Positions 55,562 through 62,694 of a DNA stretch of 64,000 nucleotides are shown here, piece after piece. How positions within the stretch are numbered: the first letter of the stretch is position 1; every line of letters begins with the position of its first letter. The position numbers were made by a program, and so were the translations under genes. The notes below the pieces were generated by a model, which worked only from the letters and a program-made list of their open reading frames with translations, was not told the origin of the DNA and did not search any database. The DNA comes from an uncultured Lachnospiraceae bacterium (GTDB lineage: Bacteria; Bacillota; Clostridia; Lachnospirales; Lachnospiraceae). Location: the NCBI GenBank assembly GCA_910584915.1, contig CAJUDM010000001.1, forward strand, positions 181,592 through 245,591, read 5' to 3'.

Positions 55562-55612
55562 TGTCCAAAATGCGATAACTAACACTTTTCAAATCGCGAC
55601 AAATAGTATAAT
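55562..55612 (+). promoter_or_regulatory. Promoter region of the Spo0A-like gene with 0A-box-like motifs
   Basis: TATAAT at 55607-55612 has no recognisable -35 at 16-18 bp. TGTCCAA at 55562-55568 matches the Spo0A box TGTCGAA at six of seven positions. TGTCGCG on the minus strand at 55601-55595 matches at five of seven and lies at the -20 region. This arrangement would suit activation or self-regulation by a Spo0A-type protein. The motifs are short, so chance is possible. Confidence 0.4.
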
Positions 55613-55691
55613 ATATTGATAACACAAAACATTTTCTTACAGAAAATGCGCAGCCCGTTAACCAGAGCCATAATTTGAAAGGGGAATTTGA

Positions 55692-56072
55692 ATGATGGAT
55701 ATCGCAAACATGAACGAGGTAGACCTCGAACGCTATGTAACCAGGATCATGCTGGACATGGGAATTCCGGCACACCTGAAAGGGTATCACTACTTAAGGG
55801 AGGCTATCATCCTCTCGGGAAAGGATATGGAAGCTGTCAGCAGTGTCACAAAGCTTTTATACCCGACAGTCGCAAAAAGATTCAAGACCACAGACCAGAA
55901 GGTGGAACGCGCCATCCGAAATGCCATCGAAGTATCGTGGACAAGAGGCAATATCGATACTTTCGAGGAACTGTTCGGCTACTCCGTCGGGACAGGCAAA
56001 GGGCGTCCCACCAACAGTGAATACATCGCAAGGATTGCAGACAAAATAAGACTTGATTTGAGAGATCTATAA
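55692..56072 (+). CDS. Stand-alone Spo0A C-terminal DNA-binding domain protein (no receiver)
   Basis: A 126-residue protein that is entirely the Spo0A effector domain: VTRIMLDMGIPAHLKGYHYL (residues 16-35), then REAIILS, TKLLYPTVAKRFKTT (53-67), the recognition-helix region VERAIRNAIEVSWTRGN (71-87), and GKGRPTNSEYIARIADKIRL (102-121). There is no N-terminal phospho-receiver with Asp pocket, unlike Spo0A (about 265 residues). It should bind DNA without phosphorylation-dependent control by that domain. AAAGGGG is 7 nt before the first of two adjacent ATGs. It is divergent from the 49-kb glycan run and directly upstream of the CotH-like gene. It is not the genome's normal Spo0A. Confidence 0.92.
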   Translation: MMDIANMNEVDLERYVTRIMLDMGIPAHLKGYHYLREAIILSGKDMEAVSSVTKLLYPTVAKRFKTTDQKVERAIRNAIEVSWTRGNIDTFEELFGYSVGTGKGRPTNSEYIARIADKIRLDLRDL

Positions 56073-56084
56073 TTTAAAAAACTT

Positions 56085-56125
56085 TCGTGCATCGCCGAAA
56101 GCCGCCGGCTGCAGGCGATGCACGA
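56085..56125. terminator. Perfect 12-bp hairpin between the Spo0A-like and CotH-like genes
   Basis: TCGTGCATCGCC (56085-56096) pairs perfectly with GGCGATGCACGA (56114-56125). The loop holds a second small stem, AGCC/GGCT. On the plus strand no T-tract follows; the CotH ribosome site begins about 10 nt later, so it could act as an attenuator or processing site there. On the minus strand the stem is followed by AAAG and then TTTTTT, like an intrinsic terminator stopping antisense reads toward the regulator. Confidence 0.6.
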
Positions 56126-56143
56126 GGGGCTTCAGGAGCCTGT

Positions 56144-57790
56144 ATGTCCGACCATATCAAACTGTTTTCAAAATATCTTTTTCTCCCGCTGACGGTCGTC
56201 TTTGTGACCGTCCTGTTTTATTATCATCATCTGGAATCCGAAAAAATTTTGTCAACAGACATTCTTTCCGCCGATAAAGCCGAGGAACTGTTTCTTTCCG
56301 CTCCTCCGCAGATCGGTTCCTTATCAGGACAGGGAATCACCATACTGTTCAACGGTTATCCGCTCCCCTATGATGCAGAGACCGACACCTATTATCTGTC
56401 CCAGAATATGAACACCGACGACTGGCAAGGCGCTCTCTCCCTCAGCGTGCCGGACGGGGAACTCTATTTTCTGGAGGATGAATTTCTCTTCCACAAATCT
56501 CTCGCCATCAGCACCGGACACGCCTTTTCCCTGTATGCACAGGCCGGAGGTTCTTCCCAGCTTCTGTCTCTTGTTGTCACCGGCCTTCCGCTGATCAGCC
56601 TGACCTCCGCTTACTCCGAAGATCCCTCCTATGATCCCGACCTGCAGCCGGACGAATACTACTTTGATTCCCAGACCAGATACTACGGAGCCGTCGTGAT
56701 CTTCAACGCCAATCCGGACAGCGGAAAATGCCAGACTGTCTTCAGCCCAGTCACTTTCCATGAGCGCGGTGCGAGTTCCACCAAATATGGCAGAAAGAAG
56801 AATTATTCTGTCAAGCTTCTGGAAGAGGACGGCACCAGAAATGAACAGTATCTCTTTGACATAGGCACCCACGCCAAATGGAAGCTGATCTCGATGTTTA
56901 ACGACGGCAGCAAAGTCAGGGACATGACATCCCTCACACTCTGGAGTGAAATCGCCTCGAAGGAAACGGATTTTATGGAGCACAGCGCCGAAATGGCATA
57001 CTGCGAGGTTGTTGTAGACGGCAGATATAACGGACTGTGCGGCGTGCTCTCCCCGGTGGACGAGGACACACTACATTTAAAAGACGGGGATTCCCTCTAT
57101 AAGTTGGTGGAATTCGGTATACCCTCCCCCGACAGCCTGCGGTATTCCGTCGAAAATAATTTTACCATAGCATACCCTGTAAGGCTCCGCTACCCTGAGG
57201 AACCGGAAAAGATCCTTCCGGGGTGGATCCCTCTGCAGGAATATCTGACTTATGCATACTGGACCCCCAACGCCTACGCCTATGCCAGCCTGTTAGATCT
57301 GCGCAATATTGCGGATTTCTACATTTTCACCCAGGCTGCCGCCGCCGCGGACAATCAGTCTAAAAATACCTACATGGTATCCCGTCGCCAACCTGACGGC
57401 AGGTACATCACCTATATCCTGCCCTGGGATCTGAACTATACCTTCGGCGAAGTCTGGGCTCAGGAACCGGAAAAACTATACGTCGATTTCAACCCGGATC
57501 CCACGATCATCTACGCAGAACCCTGCATAGAGCAGCTTTTTGACGAAAACATAAACGGTGCAGGGGATATCCTGAAGGAACGCTACCTGGGATACCGCCA
57601 GAATATTTTATCCGAAGAACATATCATTTCCATCATGGAGGAGAACATGACTCTTCTGGTAGAGAGCGGCGCTCTCGTCAGGGACACCGCCATCTGCCCG
57701 GACAGCGGAAATTCTGCCGACCTGACTGCCACAAAACAGTTTGTTGTGGAGAGGATGGCGTTTCTGGACAGCTATATCCTGGGATCCTGA
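56144..57790 (+). CDS. Membrane-anchored CotH-family (spore-coat kinase-like) protein
   Basis: A 548-residue protein from ATG 56144, with AGGAG 5 nt upstream; an open frame back to GTG 56087 runs through the hairpin and is not used. One N-terminal helix (about 12-26) anchors an outer domain. CotH kinase motifs follow: FHERGASSTKYGRKKNYSVK (residues about 205-224), WKLISMFNDGSKVRDM, VVDGRYNGLCGVLSPVDE, DNQSKNTYMVSR (about 403) and LPWDLNYTFG (about 426-435). In the last, the second acidic position of the usual WDxD is Asn, so metal binding may be altered. CotH proteins phosphorylate Ser in spore-coat proteins; related ones occur in polysaccharide and extracellular settings. Target here unknown. 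Confidence 0.88.
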   Translation: MSDHIKLFSKYLFLPLTVVFVTVLFYYHHLESEKILSTDILSADKAEELFLSAPPQIGSLSGQGITILFNGYPLPYDAETDTYYLSQNMNTDDWQGALSLSVPDGELYFLEDEFLFHKSLAISTGHAFSLYAQAGGSSQLLSLVVTGLPLISLTSAYSEDPSYDPDLQPDEYYFDSQTRYYGAVVIFNANPDSGKCQTVFSPVTFHERGASSTKYGRKKNYSVKLLEEDGTRNEQYLFDIGTHAKWKLISMFNDGSKVRDMTSLTLWSEIASKETDFMEHSAEMAYCEVVVDGRYNGLCGVLSPVDEDTLHLKDGDSLYKLVEFGIPSPDSLRYSVENNFTIAYPVRLRYPEEPEKILPGWIPLQEYLTYAYWTPNAYAYASLLDLRNIADFYIFTQAAAAADNQSKNTYMVSRRQPDGRYITYILPWDLNYTFGEVWAQEPEKLYVDFNPDPTIIYAEPCIEQLFDENINGAGDILKERYLGYRQNILSEEHIISIMEENMTLLVESGALVRDTAICPDSGNSADLTATKQFVVERMAFLDSYILGS

Positions 57791-57800
57791 TCGTTACTTT

Positions 57801-57832
57801 GCAGGTTATGCCTTTATGCCCGCTGTTTTTTA
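57801..57832 (+). terminator. Weak candidate terminator after the CotH-like gene
   Basis: GCAGGTTATGCC and GCCCGCTG can form only a short, bulged stem (CAG/CTG plus one or two pairs), followed by TTTTTT at 57826-57831. The T-tract is good and the stem is poor. The rest of the 152-bp gap to the convergent gene holds only a 6-bp GTCTGT/ACAGAC inverted repeat. Confidence 0.25.
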
Positions 57833-57942
57833 ATAATCATCCTTTAATGATATCCCATATCAGCGAATCTGTGCGCCGTTGCTGGCATGTCTGTTCCCTT
57901 CATCGCCCACAGACGTAAATTCACATACCTTTCCTTCTCCCA

Positions 57943-59604
57943 TCAGGGCTTCCGCCTTCGATACACAATATACTTCTCATCCATATACTGAATAAAATAA
58001 TCCCTCTCCAGCAGTTCCCCATGTTTCCCGTAAATCTCCTGATGAGACTGCTCCAGCCAGTCCGGGCGCAGATTCTCTTTCTCCTCCAGCGAAAACACCA
58101 GATAGCCTGCATCCACCGCTATCTCATCCGAGTACATTGCAAAATTGACGCCGAGCCCCGCCGGCATCGCGCAGATCAATTTTGGTTCCATGCTGTACAA
58201 TACGGCAGTATTCGCCCAGCGTATGTCTTCCCTGTCCGCCTCCTGCTCTTCTTCAGATAACGGCATAGCCTCCTCAAACTTCTCCGCCAGCGCATCCCAT
58301 TGTTCCCTCTCCTCCGCAGTGATATACCGTTCCCCGTTAAAATCCACCCCGTTTTTCGGAACAAAAAAAATTCCCAACGCATACAGGCCAAGCAGCAGAT
58401 ACCCCCATCTTCTTTTCTGCGCCCCCAAAAACATCACCAGAGAAAACAACAGTACGATCCCCACCCCCCGGTAAAATGTAAACGCCTCCAGAGAATAAAC
58501 CGTAATATACATCACCACAAACAAAAGGACACTGTATCCCACCGTCAAAAAAATCTGCCTGTCGCGATTCCAGAATGTCCCCTGTCCCTTACCCTTCAGA
58601 TACACTGCGCCGTCCCTGCACAGCAAAAACACAGGCAGGCACACAAATACCCCAAGCAGTGGGACAAACCAGCGGAACATTCCATGCCCCGTGTAAGACA
58701 AAAAACAGTTCAGGAGATCGACAATCCCCACCTTAAACATCCACAGAAACGTCCTGGCCGCCCCGAAAATATCCCTGTTCCTCAAAGTTTCCAGCAATAG
58801 TTCCGTCTTGTAGATATTGTAATTGCTGGAGATCAGATGCAGCAGATAATAACTGCCTCCGGCCTCCGCCGCCATCAACAGAAAAGACGCCAGGGCTTTC
58901 ACATACCATCTCTTCTTTTTTAAAACAGCAAACACGTAGACCGGCACTGCAAACGCGAAAAAAATATAAACCTGTGTAATGATGATGATATAAACCGGCA
59001 CCACCACATACCGGAAGAGCCAGTCTCTTCCCTTCTCCTCCGCAAACAGAAGCCTGTAAAGCATCGCTGCGAGCACCAGCGCCAGAGCATACCGCAGTAC
59101 CTCCGACATGATCGTATTGATATAAAGCAGGATATGGCCGGACAACGCCTCCATCAAGATCAGATATGCGGTGCCTCTCCTGTCAGGTCTGCAGAAAAGC
59201 AGAACCAGCGCATTGGCAATACAGAGAAAGACAACGTTTGCCACTGCCGCTGATCCGTAGTTCCAGCCGAACATCTCTCCCCATATCGCATAGGGCAGCA
59301 GGATCGCCGGGCTCCATGCGCCGCCTGTCCCTATGATGGCATGTCCGCCCTCAAACCCCCAGTATCCTTTCGGCATCCCGCCCGCGAGCCAGGTTTTGAC
59401 CAGTTCATAATATGCCGCCTCATCATTCCACTGCGGCATGGGTAAACATAAGCCGCCTCCTCTTCCCCCGCACTGTATCAATATTATCAACCCAAACAAC
59501 AATACAGGGAGCAAGACAAAGGCGGCTGAAAAAACACAAAGGTCGGCAGATATGAAAACGCATCGCCTCTTTCTTTCATCACTGCCCGCAAAACAGCTGA
59601 TCAC
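57943..59604 (-). CDS. Polytopic membrane protein, GT-C-like, paralogue of 60787-62580
   Basis: A 553-residue protein with about eleven helices and a C-terminal outer domain of about 130 residues. The first outer loop reads PMPQWNDEAAYYELVKTWLA, then PKGYWGFEGGHAIIGTGGAW and SPAILLPYAIWGEMFGWNYG. The same motif order (PWNDExxYY, GYxGFxxxH, AWSPxxLL, IWGxxFGWN) occurs in 60787-62580, so the two share origin. Adjacent acids in the first loop fit a polyprenyl-phosphate-sugar-using GT-C enzyme, and the gene between the two makes such a donor. Start GTG 59604 lies 9 nt after GGAGGG. Confidence 0.7.
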   Translation of the reverse strand: MISCFAGSDERKRRCVFISADLCVFSAAFVLLPVLLFGLIILIQCGGRGGGLCLPMPQWNDEAAYYELVKTWLAGGMPKGYWGFEGGHAIIGTGGAWSPAILLPYAIWGEMFGWNYGSAAVANVVFLCIANALVLLFCRPDRRGTAYLILMEALSGHILLYINTIMSEVLRYALALVLAAMLYRLLFAEEKGRDWLFRYVVVPVYIIIITQVYIFFAFAVPVYVFAVLKKKRWYVKALASFLLMAAEAGGSYYLLHLISSNYNIYKTELLLETLRNRDIFGAARTFLWMFKVGIVDLLNCFLSYTGHGMFRWFVPLLGVFVCLPVFLLCRDGAVYLKGKGQGTFWNRDRQIFLTVGYSVLLFVVMYITVYSLEAFTFYRGVGIVLLFSLVMFLGAQKRRWGYLLLGLYALGIFFVPKNGVDFNGERYITAEEREQWDALAEKFEEAMPLSEEEQEADREDIRWANTAVLYSMEPKLICAMPAGLGVNFAMYSDEIAVDAGYLVFSLEEKENLRPDWLEQSHQEIYGKHGELLERDYFIQYMDEKYIVYRRRKP

Positions 59605-59605
59605 C

Positions 59606-60535
59606 TCAAATTTCCTCCCTGCAGATATAGATCGGCCTTCCCTTCACTTCCATATACGCCTTGGAAAGATACTGCCCGATGATCCCCATGCAAAAAAGCT
59701 GTACACCGCTGATCAGACACAGAATGCAGATCATGGACGGCCAGCCTGAAGTAGGATCACCGAAAACCAGCGTCTTGACGATGATGATTACGATCATCAG
59801 AAAAGCCAGCACACAGAACAAAATGCCAAGCACAGAAGCAAAGGCAAGGGGAGCCGTGGAAAACGCCATGATCCCCTCCAGGGAATAGGCAAACAGCTTC
59901 CAGAAGGACCATTTTGTCTCTCCCTTCTTCCGCTCCACATTCTCAAACTCGATCCATTTTGTCCGAAAACCTACCCAGCCGTAGATTCCCTTCGTAAAAC
60001 GATTGTATTCCTTTACAGATAAGATGGCGTTCACCATCTGTCGTGTCATCAACCGATAATCCCTGGCTCCGTCCACGATCTCTGTCTTGGATATCTTCTT
60101 CATCAGCCGGTAAAACATCCGTGCGAAAAAAGAACGGATCGGAGGCTCCCCCTTTCTGCTCACCCTTCTCGTCGCCACCGAATCATATCCCTCCTCTATA
60201 TAGGAAAACATCTCCGGCAGCAGCGACGGCGGATCCTGCAAATCCACGTCCATCGTCACCACATAATCCCCCTTCGCATGCTCAAAACCCGCATACATAG
60301 CCGCCTCCTTCCCGAAATTCCGGGAAAAAGAGACCATATGCACCCGCTCATCGGCGTCATGCAGCTTTCTGATCTCCTCCACAGTCCGGTCCTTTGAGCC
60401 GTCATCCACATAGATGATCTCATACTCCAGATCTTTTTCCGCAAAGAAACTCCTGTTTTTCATAAACTCCGCATAGAAATCAGCGACTGTCTCTTCCTCA
60501 TTATAGCAGGGTACTATCACGCTCAGTAACTTCAT
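59606..60535 (-). CDS. Polyprenyl-phosphate glycosyltransferase, GtrB/DPM1-like GT2 with two C-terminal helices
   Basis: A 309-residue enzyme from ATG 60535 (AGGAG 5 nt upstream). LLSVIVPCYNEEETVADFYA, IIYVDDGSKDRTVEEIRKL, SFSRNFGKEAAMYAGFEHA and MDVDLQDPPSLLPEM (DXD) are the classic GtrB/DPM1 motifs; DYRLMTRQMVNAIL and KGIYGWVGFRTKWIEF follow. Two helices near 230-255 and 265-290 end the protein. It links a sugar to undecaprenyl phosphate on the inner face, giving the donor for GT-C enzymes. It is flanked by two related GT-C-like genes and has its own promoter at 60644-60671, so these three could form a side-branch unit. Confidence 0.93.
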   Translation of the reverse strand: MKLLSVIVPCYNEEETVADFYAEFMKNRSFFAEKDLEYEIIYVDDGSKDRTVEEIRKLHDADERVHMVSFSRNFGKEAAMYAGFEHAKGDYVVTMDVDLQDPPSLLPEMFSYIEEGYDSVATRRVSRKGEPPIRSFFARMFYRLMKKISKTEIVDGARDYRLMTRQMVNAILSVKEYNRFTKGIYGWVGFRTKWIEFENVERKKGETKWSFWKLFAYSLEGIMAFSTAPLAFASVLGILFCVLAFLMIVIIIVKTLVFGDPTSGWPSMICILCLISGVQLFCMGIIGQYLSKAYMEVKGRPIYICREEI

Positions 60536-60643
60536 ATCTGCTCCTGTTTCACTGAATATATACCGATTATACTCTCCATGTTCCTGTCTGTTCCATCCCT
60601 CTTCACGATTCAATATTCCATTTCAGCCTTCTGTAATATCAAC

Positions 60644-60671
60644 ATTATAACAGATTTTCAAACTTTGTGAA
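60644..60671 (-). promoter_or_regulatory. Strong sigma-A promoter ahead of the GtrB-like gene
   Basis: On the minus strand TTCACA (60671-60666, five of six) and a perfect TATAAT (60649-60644) are 16 bp apart. The transcript would start at about 60637, leaving a leader of about 100 nt. The 251-bp gap also holds a 6-bp stem GGCTTC/GAAGCC at 60720-60739, without T-tract, behind the upstream gene. Confidence 0.6.
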
Positions 60672-60786
60672 CCATTACTGTGTCCAATCCTTTATCTCTG
60701 TGTGACAATTCAGCTTTTAGGCTTCATCCATACGAAGCCGCACGCAAAATTGCCCTGTATACGATTTGCCCACAAAACGGTATATA

Positions 60787-62580
60787 TTACATCCCGGGCC
60801 GCATATCATAAATGACAAGCCTCTCACAAATGCCAACCGCTCTGCCTCCTGCCGCCTGGCAGCGCTTCTCAAACTCTCCTCCCGGAATCACACCGATATA
60901 GCGGCTCTGCAGCTTTTCCAGATTGACATCCATATACCCGCCGTCGCAGAGATTGATCCCGAATCCCTCCGGCACGGCGTAATACGCCCCGAAGTCCACC
61001 ATCTTTGTCTCCCCATCCACGCTGTCCCACGCCGTCCATATGACCGTATTGTCATAATTTGGCGCCCCTCCGGTAAGCATCATATTTTCCGCGAGCTCCG
61101 CTCCGAAAGTCGAGAGCTCCGCCCTGTGCTCCTCATCCCCAAACGGAACATCAAACTCGTAGGGAATATCCCCCCGCCACAAAAACAGAGCCAGAAAAAC
61201 GACCGTCATTGCCGCTGGCACCGTCGGAAAATCCATCGCTCCTCCTGTCCTAAATACCGTGTTACTTTTCTGAATCCCTTCCGATGATTTCTCTTCCTCA
61301 GTAAATTTTTCCGATGTCTTCTCCGGCGATATTTCCTTCAACAATATTTCTTCCGCAGAGTTTTTCCCCCACCGCTTCACTCTTTTAAAATTTCGCCTCC
61401 CCGCGTCGTTTCCCCGCGTCATATTCCCCGCAAATGGTGCCAAAAATATACATCCCACAATATAGACAAGTGTGTGCCGTCCGCCCTCCTGCAGACGGTA
61501 CATCAGAAGATCCGCCCCGAAAAAGCCCGCCATGCACAACAGCATCTGCCCTTCCAGGAGAAACCCTTTCCATTCTCTCCGCACCGCTCTGCCGGCACAT
61601 CTCACAAGCAGCCAGAGCAGCAACAATACGAAAATGAAATAGTACAGCCCCGCCGCCGAGATCAGCCCGCTTTTCACCGTCAGGTTCTCCCGCACCATAT
61701 CCGCCACCGAGGCGAGCGAGGCACACAACTTCCAGGCCGTATACCGGAGCCCTGCCAAAATCCCCTGTTCAAAGTAGACTGTGATCCACTCCGTATAAAA
61801 AAGATCCGTCAAATACGGGGCGCTGAAAAAATGATTGACCATCCCGTAGACAGCCACCGTAATGACCGCCAGGCCGCCCGCGGGGAAAAGCACCTTCCTT
61901 CCCCTCTGACCGATCCAGAGCGCCGTCGGCGTCAGGAACAACAGGATCAGATAGGGACGCATCCATGTCATCAGCATGACGAGCCCGAACATCACGCCCG
62001 TCATCCAGCCCCTGTACGCTCTCCCGCAGCTCACCGCAAGCCCCAGAAACACAATAAAAAGTGCAAACAGCTCCACCTCCGGTATGCAGGACAGCGCAAA
62101 CCTTGTGACCGGCAGAAAAGCCGCGTACATGATACCGGCAGACAGTGCCTGCCTTTTATCCGGCTTGACAAGCAGTGCAAAAAACAGCATGGCAAGCGAC
62201 AGCAGCAAAAGATTACACAACATCGGCGACAGCAGGTTCCATCCGAACAAAAAACCCCAGATGACCCAGAACAGCAAAAGCACCGGACTCCACGCCGCGA
62301 AAGAAAGATACATGCCGTGGCTCTCATTAAAGCCGAAATATCCCTGCGGATAGCCATAGCCGATCACGCTCTCTGTCAGCTTATAATAGAACAACTCATC
62401 GTTCCAGGGGGATGCCGGCAGATATATCCGTGAAAAACTCTGTCCCTGAAACCCGCAGTACACAAACGCACAGATCCAGGGCAGAAGCGCAAGAAAGAGC
62501 GCGACTGCCGCCACGCCCCGTTTTTCTCTATTCTTATGCAATATTCCCCTGATTCCTTCCAACCTGTCCCTCTCTTCCAA
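60787..62580 (-). CDS. Polytopic membrane protein, GT-C-like, paralogue of 57943-59604
   Basis: A 597-residue protein of the same plan as 57943-59604: PASPWNDELFYYKLTESVIG, YGYPQGYFGFNESHGMYLSF, AAWSPVLLLFWVIWGFLFGW. About eleven helices; then a charged inner segment near 400-440 (LLKEISPEKTSEKFTEEEKS) that looks expanded, one more helix, and an outer C-terminal domain of about 110 residues. The start is uncertain: TTG 62580 is used, but later TTG codons after GGGG are possible, and no ATG fits. Likely takes sugar from the polyprenyl donor made by the gene after it. Confidence 0.68.
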   Translation of the reverse strand: MEERDRLEGIRGILHKNREKRGVAAVALFLALLPWICAFVYCGFQGQSFSRIYLPASPWNDELFYYKLTESVIGYGYPQGYFGFNESHGMYLSFAAWSPVLLLFWVIWGFLFGWNLLSPMLCNLLLLSLAMLFFALLVKPDKRQALSAGIMYAAFLPVTRFALSCIPEVELFALFIVFLGLAVSCGRAYRGWMTGVMFGLVMLMTWMRPYLILLFLTPTALWIGQRGRKVLFPAGGLAVITVAVYGMVNHFFSAPYLTDLFYTEWITVYFEQGILAGLRYTAWKLCASLASVADMVRENLTVKSGLISAAGLYYFIFVLLLLWLLVRCAGRAVRREWKGFLLEGQMLLCMAGFFGADLLMYRLQEGGRHTLVYIVGCIFLAPFAGNMTRGNDAGRRNFKRVKRWGKNSAEEILLKEISPEKTSEKFTEEEKSSEGIQKSNTVFRTGGAMDFPTVPAAMTVVFLALFLWRGDIPYEFDVPFGDEEHRAELSTFGAELAENMMLTGGAPNYDNTVIWTAWDSVDGETKMVDFGAYYAVPEGFGINLCDGGYMDVNLEKLQSRYIGVIPGGEFEKRCQAAGGRAVGICERLVIYDMRPGM

Positions 62581-62694
62581 TTCATAAGCCTGTTTTACCG
62601 CCTGCCGAAATTACATATCTCTTTCACACTCCAACTTTCCATAATCATAGTGCAATTCAAAACTCAGAGTGTACAAGGCAGCGTCTGCTCCATC

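Noticed and set aside
56087..56143. N-terminal extension of the CotH-like protein
   Set aside because: The region encodes the 12-bp hairpin, and ATG 56144 has a proper AGGAG.
60720..60739. Terminator behind the 60787-62580 gene
   Set aside because: The 6-bp stem GGCTTC/GAAGCC is not followed by a T-tract on either strand.
61474..62433. 319-codon plus-strand open frame
   Set aside because: Mirror of the GT-C-like gene at 60787-62580; Gln/His/Arg-rich with no domain.
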